From the NCBI GenBank assembly GCA_963576725.1, contig OY755236.1:64839379-64903378 (forward strand): a stretch of DNA of 64,000 bases, written 5' to 3'. The translations under genes and the position numbers were made by a program. The notes below the pieces were generated by a model. It made no database searches. It worked only from the letters and a program-made list of their open reading frames with translations, and had not been told where the DNA came from. Each line of letters opens with the position of its first letter. Within the stretch, counting starts at the first letter, position 1. The DNA comes from Azorinus chamasolen. Its lineage: Eukaryota; Mollusca; Bivalvia; Cardiida; Solecurtidae. This document shows, in pieces, positions 32,429 to 43,066 of the stretch.

Positions 32429-32675
32429 TTGAACCCTTCACCTGATGAACAGCCATGGGAGAAATAATGACATCATCAACATTAATTAACTGAATTTTTA
32501 CAGTGATTTGAAAACAGGAATTTTAGATATGGCAGAATCTCTAGAATCATGTCTACATTATTCTATAAACACCCTGAGCAGACCCTGATCAGACAGCTCC
32601 TACATGAGTTGTCCTATCTGGGTCTACTCTATTTGCAAGGGTGTTAGAAGGCATATTTACGTCAAAAAGGGTTAG
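32429..32675 (+). mobile_element. PalA MITE
   Basis: TTGAACCCTTCACCTGATGA to AAAAAGGGTTAG; centre CAGCTCCTACATGAGTTG. Lies in the intron between exons 10a and 10b. Confidence 0.82.
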
Positions 32676-33022
32676 ATCATATTGTCATAAAAACATCATT
32701 TTGGAAAGTTATACACATATTTTCTTAGCCGTAAAAACTAAGCTGTTTGAAAGTTACAGTTTATACACAACAAATCAGGCACATTTGTTGTTTTTTCCCT
32801 ACCTTACAATACTGATTCTCCCTATATGATCACACAGAGCACATTCAAATAAATGCATTCTTGTTAGTATGCCATGCCTATGATGCACTGATATTGTACC
32901 CAACAGAGCACTGCCATTGGAGAGAAGAGATACTGCTATTTTAACAGAGTATTACAACACAGGTATGTAGAGTATTGACAAAGCCAGTTTCATTATCAAA
33001 ACATAAAGAACAATTTTTGGCA

Positions 33023-33229
33023 TCTAACCCATTACTCAATTAATATTTATGCAAGACCTAGACCATTATGAGTACCGGTATTTGTAAAATTCTTATACAT
33101 TGTATTAAAGAAAAAATTTATTGCCATGGCAAATAGTAATGAATCATAAAGAATCATATGTGCAACATACAAGCAAATAGAGAAGCTGTTAGATCTGGGT
33201 CTACTTTGGTTTATCAAGTAAAGGGTTGA
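33023..33229 (+). mobile_element. PalA MITE (degraded)
   Basis: CTAACCCATTACTCAATTAA to AAGTAAAGGGTTGA with only one palindrome arm. Between exons 10a and 10b. Confidence 0.75.
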
Positions 33230-33663
33230 AGGAGGCAATCATACCTATTCTTGTTTAAGTTCTGAACACTTAAATCTGAATAAATACATAAAATAGGTTA
33301 AGATTGTCAGTTTTTGAAACTCCAGGCTTATGTTCAATGGCAAAAAAAAGAAAAAGGTTTACTAAAGCAATGACAGCACTCCTATCTTAGGTACAACAGG
33401 CTGTTTGATCAGATTCACAGCACACAGGAAAGAAAGCAAGGAAACTTTCTATTTACTCTTTTACTCCTCGTATCCACTTAACTGGCACTAACAGAATTAG
33501 ATCCTAGATCAGAATCCAAGTAACTCTGAGTCTGATCTGGATCAAAACAGTTTTATACAATTTATTAGTGATTTCTTTACAGACAATTTTGGAGCACTAG
33601 TTATACTATAGGACAAAGCATGCAGCGGTTAGTCATAGTTAGTCTAAAAGACAAGTATACAAA

Positions 33664-33835
33664 CAGTAAAACCTCCCGATGATGTCCACTTAACAAAAGT
33701 CTACTTCTGGGGTTTGAAGACAGGTGGAAACTTAATGCAAGATGAAAAAAGCAGAGAGTTCCAATTCTGCATTAATCCACTTGCCTTTAAGAACATGTCT
33801 ATCACTTAAGTGTATGCTATAGGGAAGTTCTACTG
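33664..33835 (+). mobile_element. PalC MITE (centre deleted)
   Basis: CAGTAAAACCTCCCGATG to AGGGAAGTTCTACTG with arms GGTGGAAACTTAATGCAAG / TTCTGCATTAATCCACTTGC. Between exons 10a and 10b. Confidence 0.8.
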
Positions 33836-33885
33836 TATCTTTTCCATCAGATATTAAGAAAGCAAGTAGACAACCTGGATGACAA

Positions 33886-34149
33886 TTAACCCTTTACCTC
33901 AAATATATGCTCAACCCTTTACCTCATAGGTAAGCCTTTTAATGCATTTGCGAACAGTGTAGACCAAGATCAGATGGCTCCTGTATGAGCTGTCTGATTA
34001 AGGTCTCCTTTGTGTGCTTATGAAATTATATTGATCCGAATCTACGGCCTGTACCATGGTGAAAATGCCCATGTTCATTATCATACATTATGTCATAAAA
34101 ATTAAGCTAATTAATATTCATACATGAATATTTATTAGGTAAAGGTTAA
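33886..34149 (+). mobile_element. PalA MITE with repeated left end
   Basis: TTAACCCTTTACCTCAAATA is followed 26 bp later by a second CAACCCTTTACCTCATAGG; right end TAGGTAAAGGTTAA. Between exons 10a and 10b. Confidence 0.82.
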
Positions 34150-34441
34150 GAAAGCATTAATTTTATCCAGTAGAATATTGTAGATCTAATTGACACATAT
34201 GAGTATACATGTATAATGCAATAATGTCAATCATATCAAGAATAAGCTTTACAATCCAATACACAAATAAATTACCCGGTACTTAAAAAACCCAGATAAC
34301 CACTTGCTTTCTTTTACATCTGAAGTACTGTGGTGTGGTTGATACGTGCAAAAACAAGCTACCATATGCAAAATTGGCAAGCTGAATGAAGCTACATAGT
34401 ATTTCTGGCCTACACCTCTTTATTTCGACTGTCATTCTTAC

Positions 34442-34603
34442 ATCATAATTCTTTAAGTTGGCAATATGCATTGACATAAGCTGCATGGGTATCACAGTCA
34501 GTATGCCCTGTAGGCAATCTATCGTTTGTGGCACATCAATAAATTTGTGGACGAGTTTCCGAGTCTCACTGTCGCCACTGTTACCAATAATTATAGGTTC
34601 TCC
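34442..34603 (-). CDS. GFPT1: GFAT alternative penultimate exon 10a
   Basis: 162 bp, 54 codons, phase 0 at both ends. The acceptor is ATTTGTAG|GG and the donor GAT|GTAAGA. It encodes GEPIIIGNSGDSETRK, then [16 protein letters not shown] and PMQLMSMHIANLKNYD. It occupies the same position in the protein as exon 10b, has the same length and phases, no stops, and about 34 of 54 identical residues by hand alignment. Compared with the GFAT consensus it is the more diverged copy (GEP for GRP, MQLMSMH for LQLLxFH, NYD for GYD), but the DCLQGIL and VIP core is kept. Intact frame and splice sites argue for a functional, probably mutually exclusive exon. Confidence 0.9.
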
Positions 34604-34655
34604 CTACAAATACATCAACATGCATACATGAACAAAACAAAATATAAGGAGCGTA

Positions 34656-35047
34656 CAGTTAAACCCCTCTAAACTGGAATTCTAGTTAAGAATTTACTTT
34701 AAGGCAGTGGCTGCTTAACCCATTACCTCATAGGCTATGTTCAGATACAACCTCTTTGTATAAATCTACCGAATAATTTTGTAGATTGAAACCATTGTGT
34801 TAAATAGAGCATTTGCTCCTATAGGAGCAACATTAATGCTCTATTTATCACAATGGTTTCACAAAGTGACTTTTACAGAGTTGTCAAAAGTCGTCAATAT
34901 GAGGGAATGGGTTAATACAGGGTGAAAGTCATGCAGAAAGCTCCTAGAGGAGCTTTTGACTGACCTTCAACCTGCATTAAGCTGCCCCCTGTCTCCAAGA
35001 CCGATATTTATGCTAAATTGAATGTCACGTTGAGAGGGGTTTTACTG
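34656..35047 (+). mobile_element. PalC MITE carrying a nested PalB
   Basis: CAGTTAAACCCCTCTAAAC to GAGAGGGGTTTTACTG, TA on both sides; interrupted at GCTGC|TTAA|TACAGGG by PalB. It begins 53 bp upstream of exon 10a's acceptor. Confidence 0.9.
34715..34915 (-). mobile_element. PalB MITE nested in PalC
   Basis: TTAACCCATTACCTCATAGG to TGAGGGAATGGGTTAA; TTAA present on both sides with the PalC sequence resuming after it. Core ATTTGCTCCTATAGGAGC. Confidence 0.93.
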
Positions 35048-35162
35048 TATGTCTATATAACAACGTGAGGATTGTTACTATAATAAAAACAAAAGCATAC
35101 TATGCTCAATTTATTGCAATTGAGGTGTTATTGTTTGGAGGGTTATAAAGCGGGGTGTGCTT

Positions 35163-35352
35163 TTAACACTTTACTCCATAGGAAACTTCTGGCACCTACA
35201 CAAACAGAGTAGAACCAGATCAAATGAATCTGTTGGAGCCGTCTGATAAGAGTCTGCTCTGTTTGCTTATGAAAAAATAGACATATTTTTACAGTTTCTG
35301 CAATGGTAAAATTCCCCCTTTTGACGAGAATATTCATGGAGTAAAGGGTTAA
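35163..35352 (+). mobile_element. PalA MITE
   Basis: TTAACACTTTACTCCATAGG to GGAGTAAAGGGTTAA, centre AATCTGTTGGAGCCG. Confidence 0.83.
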
Positions 35353-35404
35353 TCAGCTGGAAACTCCTTCTCCATCAACATCAGCCAAGGACAATCACCT
35401 ACCA

Positions 35405-35606
35405 AGGTATATATGACATCATGAAGATTAATTAGATGAATGGCACCTTAACAAATGCCATGGCTGAAACAATAGCATCAAATCTACATTACCCTATGAG
35501 CAAAGAGAGTAGACCCTCATCAGATGGTTTCTACAGGAGCCATCTAATCTGGGTCTACTCTGTTTCAAAAGGTGTTGAAATGAATATCCAAGGAATAAAA
35601 GGGTTA
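35405..35606 (+). mobile_element. PalA MITE, left end truncated
   Basis: ATGACATCATGAAGATTAAT to GAATAAAAGGGTTAT, centre GGTTTCTACAGGAGCC. Confidence 0.75.
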
Positions 35607-35887
35607 TATAATATTTTTGGGGGGTTGTGCTTTTTTTCATATCAAAAGGTAAAATATTTACAACAGTAAACGGGCAACTCAAAATTGCATTGCTTTGGAG
35701 CTTTAGTGATCTATTTCTTTCGTTCAGTTTCATCAGAAACATTCTGCAGAATTGCATAGAAATTTGATGAGTAATTTCAGAATACATTTTCTTCATTTCA
35801 CTTCATATAACTACAAAGGTGAGCTGAAAAAAATATAATCAGAGAATATCATTATATCTCTCTGCAACGACCACTCTATTCTCATTC

Positions 35888-36148
35888 TTAAGCCATCACT
35901 CCAGATATATATATATGTAAAAAATAAAGACATCATGAATATTTAATTAACTTGATTTTTACAGTTACATGCGAATATGGGAATATGGGATTAATCATTT
36001 CATGAACCGTACAAAAACTGTAGAATCAGATCTATATTGTACTATTAGCAAACAGAGCAGACCCTGATCAGACGGCTTCAACAGGAGCCATCTCATCTAC
36101 TCTGTTTTCAAAAGGGTTAAAAGAAGTATTTATGGAGTAATGGGTTAA
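35888..36148 (+). mobile_element. PalA MITE
   Basis: TTAAGCCATCACTCCAG to GGAGTAATGGGTTAA, centre GGCTTCAACAGGAGCC. Confidence 0.78.
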
Positions 36149-36239
36149 AAGGAGTTAGCACCCACAGGAGCTTTCAACGTAACTCCATTCCTTTGCTTCC
36201 TGATTACTCTTGTAACTTGATTTTTAGAGGAACATTTTG

Positions 36240-36370
36240 GTCATGGCAGACACTGTATTATTCCTTAAGCAAAACAGAGAAGACTCTGAACAGATGATCT
36301 GGGTCTACTCTGTCAACAAGGGTATACTCTGTATGCAAATACATGTATATTTAAAAGTGTATCTATGAAG
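36240..36370 (+). mobile_element. PalA fragment
   Basis: TCATGGCAGACACTG, TTAAGCAAAACAGAGAAGAC, GATCTGGGTCTACTCTG; palindrome incomplete. Confidence 0.55.
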
Positions 36371-36372
36371 TA

Positions 36373-36584
36373 CAGTAAAACTCCACTAATGTGACTACCT
36401 AAAAGAGGTACATCATGTGTAATTCTAGGTGCTAGATGCAGGTGGTAGCTTAATGTAGGACAAAAGTAATGCAGAAAGCTCCTAGGAGCTTTCTGCATTA
36501 CTTTTGTCCTGCATTAAGCAATCACCTGCATATAAAGACACCCATGTTTAATCATTAAGTGGTTGCATTAGAGGGGTTCTACTG
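36373..36584 (+). mobile_element. PalC MITE
   Basis: CAGTAAAACTCCACTAATG to AGAGGGGTTCTACTG with TA on both sides; centre GAAAGCTCCTAGGAGCTTTC. Confidence 0.92.
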
Positions 36585-36710
36585 TATGCTTTTGTGCTCT
36601 TCTGTAAAGGAGGAAATAAAGGTATCTATCCGTCTATCTAGTAAATATTCTTGATGTCATTATCTTACATAAATATTCATGAGGTAACGGGTTAACAACA
36701 TCCATATTCG

Positions 36711-36951
36711 TTAACACTTTCCCTGTTCTATACTTATTCCAAACTTAAATACCTACTGAATATTCATGGTCATAATGAAATATGGAAGGTGGAACATTGT
36801 AGCCATTTTAGAAAGTAACGAAACAGAGCTATCAAATTCCATTAGCAAACAGAGCAGACCCTGATCAGACGGCTCCTATAGGAGCCGTCTGATCTGGGTC
36901 TACTCTGTTTGCAAATGCATGAAAGCATGTTTATATGAGGGAAAGGGTTAA
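36711..36951 (+). mobile_element. PalA MITE (long subfamily, perfect core)
   Basis: TTAACACTTTCCCTGTTC to GAGGGAAAGGGTTAA. Perfect central palindrome GACGGCTCCTATAGGAGCCG (GCTCCTATAGGAGC at 36,872-36,885) extended by GATCA and TCTGATC. Confidence 0.93.
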
Positions 36952-37196
36952 GTGGTCACTACAGAGAGGATTTTCTATATGTGAAAATGAACCAAAGAAA
37001 ACATTTAAGAGCGCAACAGGCTAAATCTCCACTAACCTTGTTTCTATTTGACGATATTCATTAAGCCTTTTCAACTGAGTTTGTTTGTTGAAAATTTCAT
37101 AAGAAATCAAAAGTGGAATACTGCATATGATTATGAAATGTGAATACTGTATCTCCAAACTGGTCTAAAAGGATATTTCCAAATTATAAATGTCCT

Positions 37197-37429
37197 TTAA
37201 CCCTTTACTCCATACATATGATAAGCCTTTGCAAACAGAACAGACCCAGATCAGATTGCACCTACAGGAGCAATCTGATCAGGGTATCCTCTGTTTGCTT
37301 CTTATAATAACATAGATCTGATTCTACAGTTTCTGTCACGATAAAACATTATTTTGTTCATAGTTGCTATTATAAAAATTCAGTAAATTAATATTTATGA
37401 TGTCATTATTTCATGGAGTAAATGGTTAA
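37197..37429 (+). mobile_element. PalA MITE
   Basis: TTAACCCTTTACTCCATAC to GGAGTAAATGGTTAA, centre TGCACCTACAGGAGCAATC. Confidence 0.88.
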
Positions 37430-37970
37430 TAGTATTGCTTGCACAGTATTCTTTCTATTATGATGCACTGGCTCATAAATACAGTCAAATGCAGAATGTA
37501 GTGGACATATTGATTGAACCTGAGCTTTTGAAGTTAAAATCACAAAAAAAATATGTAAAAATGAACATATAATATTTCTTAAAAAGTACAATAAGAGTGT
37601 CTTCAGTATGGATCCTGATGAGATAACTAGCCTATCATCTGAATCCAAACCATATAGACAGGCTATCATGAATTTGCTACTGATGTGCAAATAGACACAT
37701 ACACAATAAGCTCAAATCAAAGCTTTGATTCATTCACAAGTAACTTTTTACATTTTGCAAATTATTATTAATATGGCATTTGCATTGTCTACATACAAAA
37801 CACATTCAATTACTAAAGGCTGCCTCTAACTAATATTCACTATAACTGTAAAGTAAAGGAAATTTCAAGCAAACAACTCAAGTCCGTCATGATGCTGACA
37901 TATCAATGATATGATCACGGTTAATGTAGAAACAGGGCTATCATAGACAATAAAGTAAAACCTCTGTACA
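37430..37970. other. Intronic AT-rich DNA with a PalE-like scrap
   Basis: GTATGGATCCTGATGAG .. TCTGAATCCAAACC near 37,610-37,650 resembles a PalE centre; nothing else recognised. Confidence 0.4.
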
Positions 37971-37980
37971 GTGGTTCTGT

Positions 37981-38431
37981 AATTTTACCTGGTGAATATC
38001 CATGTAAGGAATAATGGCATCAAGAAAATTAATTAGCTCAAGTTTCATTATGGTATTATGAACAAGGAAATTTCGACCATGGCAGAAACTGTAGAATCAG
38101 ATCTACAGTAAAACCTCTCTATAACAGCCACTAAATTACATCAAGTATTTTGTGTTACAGGCAGGTGACTGCTTAAAGCAAGGTGAAAGTAAAACAGAAC
38201 GCTCCTATAGGAGCGTTCTGCTTTACTTTCACCTTGCTTTAAGCAGCCAGCTGCCCCAAATATAAACTAATTAACGCAATTTAGTGGCCATTATAGAGAG
38301 GTTTTACTGTATATCAATTTATAAGCAACCAGAGCAGACCCTGGTCAAATGGTTCATACAGGAGTCATCTGATCTAGGTCTACTCTGTTTGCAAATCCTT
38401 CAAAAGGTGTCTCTATCAGGTAAAGGTTTAA
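37981..38431 (+). mobile_element. PalA MITE carrying a nested PalC
   Basis: Left part from TTTTACCTGGTGAATATCC to GAATCAGATC; right part TATATCAATTTATAAGCAACC to AGGTAAAGGTTTAA. Interrupted by PalC at a TA. Confidence 0.85.
38105..38309 (+). mobile_element. PalC MITE (perfect core) nested in PalA
   Basis: CAGTAAAACCTCTCTATAAC to GAGAGGTTTTACTG, TA on both sides. Core CAGAACGCTCCTATAGGAGC (38,201-38,214) with long arms AGGCAGGTGACTGCTTAAAG. Confidence 0.95.
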
Positions 38432-38730
38432 GTAGCCACTCTGGAGAGGTTGAACTTTACAACGAGGGAGTAAGTAAGGAGGTAGGTTATGTGCACAAGA
38501 TGCTCTTTCATGCAGCTTTCATAGTGCTGGATGAGCATTCTCTCTCTTCAGACAGCATTAGTTGAAAACATATTACAAAACATACACATGTATCAATAAT
38601 AATCGAAACTATGGGTATCCAACTGGTATCTGCAATAATGAACAATGAAAGATCTCCCAATTATGTTATCTACAAAATAATATTTTTAAAACTATTCTTG
38701 TCCTGAAATAAAATACCATTACATGTATCA

Positions 38731-38936
38731 TTAACCCTTTACCTGATAGTGACACCTTTTCAAGAATTTGCATACAGAGTAGACCCAGATCTAATGGCTA
38801 ATGTATAAGCCGTCTGATCAGAGTTTTCTCTGTTTGCTGATGGAATTATATAGATCTGATTTTATATTTTCTACCATGGTCAAAACATCCTGTGTAAATA
38901 TTCATGGTGTCTTTTTTTCTTTAGGGGAAGGGTTAA
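38731..38936 (+). mobile_element. PalA MITE
   Basis: TTAACCCTTTACCTGATAG to TAGGGGAAGGGTTAA, centre GGCTAATGTATAAGCCG. Confidence 0.83.
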
Positions 38937-39094
38937 TCTAACCTGTAAAACACAATTTAATTTTTTTAAAAAGAGAAAACTTTCTTTAAAGCCGTAATTG
39001 TTTACATATTTATATATGCATGCACACTGTTTCAATCTCAAAATATATATTTCATTTCAAAGAAATTAAAACATCAAAACACTATTTTATCTCT

Positions 39095-39152
39095 TTAACC
39101 CGTTTCCTCATATAAATGCCTTTTCATGCCTTTGCAAACAGAGTTGACCAAA
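39095..39152 (+). mobile_element. PalA left-end fragment
   Basis: TTTAACCCGTTTCCTCATATA to TTTGCAAACAGAGTTGACC, then lost. Confidence 0.6.
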
Positions 39153-39239
39153 TGTCTAGTTACGTTTCATCCCAAGTGGAACCAAACTACTTGAAAATGT
39201 TATCACAGACTTATCCACCTTAGGACATATTTGGAAATA

Positions 39240-39480
39240 TTGCTCAGGCCATACCCTAATTACCCTAAGTACATGTATTTGGTCACCTAATCTCTCCTCT
39301 CCACAAGTTTATAAAGCTGAAATACTAAATTTAGATCCATGTTGATACCTTGATATTACTCTGATTTAGTAGCAAATAGTGTAGACCCTGATCAGTTTGC
39401 TTACTCAGGAGCAGCTTGATCTGGATCTGTACTATTCACCTAAGTGTGTCAGTATGAATTCTTGCAGTAAGTAGGTTATC
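39240..39480 (+). mobile_element. PalH palindromic element
   Basis: CCCTAATTACCCTAAGTAC, AGCAAATAGTGTAGACCCTG, TTGCTTACTCAGGAGCAGC, TCTGTACTATTCACCTAAGTG. Confidence 0.6.
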
Positions 39481-39578
39481 CGAATCTGTTTTACAGTTTT
39501 ACTAAATTTTATGTTAGTATTTAAATATGCTGAACTCATCAGATCATTTTAATTTTACTTAAATAAAAAAATACTTAC

Positions 39579-39617
39579 ATGTCTTGCCATAACTTGCTGT
39601 AGTGCATTCATGCATTT
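39579..39617 (-). CDS. GFPT1: GFAT window exon 9 (39-bp small exon)
   Basis: 39 bp, 13 codons (KCMNALQQVMARH), phase 0 at both ends. The acceptor is TTTTACAG and the donor CAT|GTAAGT. It matches the KCQNALQQVVARQ segment of other GFATs, with only the terminal Q replaced by H. Because flanking exons 8 and 10a/10b are also phase 0, skipping it would remove 13 residues without a frameshift. Confidence 0.93.
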
Positions 39618-39702
39618 CTGTAAAAGAGCATATTTTACAAATGAAGATGTAAATTTAATACTCAACAGGCCTTAAAATAATACTCACTAGAAACTCTAAA
39701 TA

Positions 39703-39902
39703 CAGTAAAACCCCGCTAATGCGACCACCTGAAAGAGGTATAATTCTGGGTGCTAGATGCAGGTGGTAGCTTAATGCAGGACAAAAGTAATTGCAGGACA
39801 ATAGAGCTTTCTGCATTACTTTTGTCCTGCATTAAGCAACCACCTGCTTATAAAGACACCCATGTTTATTCATTAAGTGGTCGCATTAGAGGGGTTTTAC
39901 TG
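39703..39902 (+). mobile_element. PalC MITE
   Basis: CAGTAAAACCCCGCTAATGC to AGAGGGGTTTTACTG, TA on both sides; the central palindrome is rearranged (AGTAATTGCAGGACAATAG). It ends 86 bp beyond exon 9 on its upstream side. Confidence 0.9.
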
Positions 39903-40134
39903 TATACAAGAGTTGAATCCATTACATCAATATTTTCCATTCTTCAAATCTTTATCTAATTTTGAATTTCCTATTACATTAATTTTGCCATTCAATTTAG
40001 TATTCAAGTCACAATATACAAATTGAGGTTTGAGATTCACAGAATCTGATTCAAATGCATTAGTAAGATATTTATTTCAAGAAACAAAACATTAAACTAA
40101 TGTAGTCTTTGTAGACAGTGAGAAGTAACTTTTA

Positions 40135-40281
<147 letters not shown>

Positions 40282-40318
40282 CTACAAGCAACATTTCTTT
40301 ACAATTTATATTACAACT

Positions 40319-40573
40319 TTAACCCTTTACTCCAAATAAATGTTTTTTCACACCTTTGCAAACAGAGTAGACCCAGATTAGATGGCTCCCACAGGAGTCA
40401 TCTGATCAGGGTCTACTCTGATTGCTTATGACATGATATAGATCCAATTCTACAGTTTTTGTCAATGATAAAAATACCATTGAAAATTTTACATCATAAA
40501 AAATTCAGCTTATAAATAAAATATTCATTATGCCATTCTTTCTTACATTAATGTTAAACAGGGAAAGGGTTAA
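40319..40573 (+). mobile_element. PalA MITE close to exon 8
   Basis: TTAACCCTTTACTCCAAATA to AACAGGGAAAGGGTTAA, centre GGCTCCCACAGGAGTC. It starts 38 bp from the upstream edge of exon 8, near where the branch point should lie. Confidence 0.9.
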
Positions 40574-40721
40574 ACTTTGTCAACATTGTAGGGCCAGATT
40601 AGACACAACATTTAAAACATGTTTTCAGATCAGTTTCTGCACTGTTTGATATCCATCATTGTCTATGTATGTGTTGCTGACATGTGTGAAAAACAGTGTA
40701 GAATCAAGTCAGATGCTACTT

Positions 40722-40935
40722 TTAACTCTTTGCACGCTAGCGGCGAAACTGTGATTACCTATGCAAACAGTTTGGATCCAGATGAGACGCCGCATAATGC
40801 GGCGTCTCATCAGGATCCAAACTATTTGTCATCTTGACCATATTTTGCCCAAAAAATGAGAAAAAGTTTATTTTAAGAATTGAAACAGACGGCAATTGTT
40901 GCAGACGAAAAATTACTTAGCGTGCAAAGAGTTAA
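40722..40935 (+). mobile_element. PalE MITE (best preserved)
   Basis: TTAACTCTTTGCACGCTAG to CTTAGCGTGCAAAGAGTTAA. The centre is ATGAGACGCCGCATAATGCG followed by GCGTCTCAT, between AACAGTTTGGATCC and GGATCCAAACT. Confidence 0.92.
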
Positions 40936-41316
40936 ATGTGTGAGCTGAGATGGTTCTACACTGTTAGTAAGGCCTAGAGATGGTTTTCACATAGCAAGAC
41001 TTATTTATAAATCATTTCAATAATCTCCTTTGTTATCAATATTATTATTTTTTCTTATGCAAGGTCATTAAAATGCAGAAATCAAGTGTACTGACATTGC
41101 CAACAGTGTAGACCCAGATCAGAAGATTTCATTCAGAGAAGAAGATCTTTAAAATCATACCTATACATATCTATTTAAAATATGGTATCCCCACGTTTTT
41201 CATTCTTGTTGCCATGGTCCAGAGTTCTGAATTAAATTCCAATTTTTTTAAACAACTTTGAAAGAGTATCTTCCAAGGTTTGTTCCTGAGCAATATGAGA
41301 AAATTGGTCTAGTTTA

Positions 41317-41825
<509 letters not shown>

Positions 41826-41828
41826 ATG

Positions 41829-41962
41829 CCTTTACCTGATAGACACAATTTTATGTATTTACTAACACAGTAGACCCAGATCTAACAACTTCTGCAGGCA
41901 CTGTCTGATCAGAGTCTGCTCTGTTTACTTATGAAATAATATAGATCTGATTCTGTCCCAGG
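41829..41962 (+). mobile_element. PalA fragment
   Basis: CCTTTACCTGATAGACAC, TAACACAGTAGACC, CTCTGTTTACTTATG. Confidence 0.6.
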
Positions 41963-42079
41963 ATTGTTGAATAACACTGGCATCAAAACAGCTAAACTGA
42001 CAATATACTACTTTCAAACTAAATGTACATTTATGCCAGCAGTATAGCTAATACTGAAAAGAAATGTTACCATTTGTAT

Positions 42080-42505
42080 TTAACCCTATACTCCATAAAT
42101 ATGCTTTTTAACGCCTTTGTAAATAGGGCAGTCTTACAGTTGCCATCTGACCCGGATCTGCTCTGTTTGCTTATGGAATACTACAGCTTCTACTATGGCA
42201 AAAGCTTCATGTGTTAACCCTTTCCTCCATAGGCTATTTTCTGACCCAATCTCTTTGAATAAATCTACCGAAAAGGAGCATTTACTAAGAAAAAGTTTAC
42301 AATTGTGTAGTTTTGAAACCATTGTGATAAATACAGCATTTGCTCCTATAGGAGCAAATGCTCTATTTATCACAATGGTTTCATAAAGTGACTTTTACAG
42401 AGGCGTAGAAAGGCGTATTTATGGAGGAAGGGTTAATAAGCCATGTTAAATATGCATCTATTTTTTTTTTAATTTCTTGCTAATAATCATGGAGTAAAGG
42501 GCTAA
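42080..42505 (+). mobile_element. PalA MITE carrying a nested PalB
   Basis: Left part TTAACCCTATACTCCATAAA to AAGCTTCATGTG; right part ..AATAATCATGGAGTAAAGGGCTAA. Confidence 0.75.
42214..42436 (-). mobile_element. PalB MITE nested in PalA
   Basis: TTAACCCTTTCCTCCATAGG to TTTATGGAGGAAGGGTTAA; core with GCTCCTATAGGAGC at 42,352-42,365. Confidence 0.92.
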
Positions 42506-42691
42506 ACATAACACTTTCATTACAGTGATTTATTGTGTATTTGATCACATTTAGGCATTTATGTATTGACTAATTCTGACTACTATGATTAAAAATATAG
42601 TAAATAGAGGGTATTTGTACGGTACAGTGAGATATCGATTTTTATTTTCATGGTATAAGAAGGGAGATAACTCAATATTTCCACGAGGCTC

Positions 42692-42720
42692 AAAAAATAG
42701 CCTATGGAGGAATGGGTTAA
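42692..42720 (+). mobile_element. PalB right-end fragment
   Basis: AAAAATAGCCTATGGAGGAA followed by TGGGTTAA; the rest of the element is absent. Confidence 0.7.
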
Positions 42721-42815
42721 TGATACATACAACTTAATACAGTGGCTGCTGCAATTTGTTGTGAGTAACACTTTTAATTAATCTGAAATATAGAAGCTAT
42801 CTGAACATGTCTCAC

Positions 42816-42930
42816 CTGGTAGCTTTTTTAAGCCCTGGAGTATCTCCGACCGCCTCTCCTGCATTGAGATTCTGTCATCACACATCATTAAAGCAAACAT
42901 CACCAAGGAGATAAACTGACTTGTATAGGC
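42816..42930 (-). CDS. GFPT1: GFAT window exon 6 (SIS1-SIS2 connector)
   Basis: 115 bp: 38 codons plus one base. It encodes [19 protein letters not shown], then [19 protein letters not shown], the helical stretch after the STKAYTSQ motif. The acceptor is GATTTTCAG and the donor CCAG|GTGAGA. It is too short to stand out as an open frame and was found by homology and phase continuity. Confidence 0.95.
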
Positions 42931-43066
42931 CTGAAAATCATCAAATTAACCCTTCAGAGATGTTTGTACAGTTTTAAAAAAATCAAATCTTCCAAATAAT
43001 TGTTTGTTCCTTACTAAAAATGTGCCAGCTATGATTTTTCAAAAATTGATTTTGCAGGGCATTAAC

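Noticed and set aside
31843..34534. Exon 10a or 10b as a processed pseudogene or a separate GFAT-like gene
   Set aside because: Both have flanking splice sites and no neighbouring exon sequence; a retrocopy would carry adjacent exons fused.
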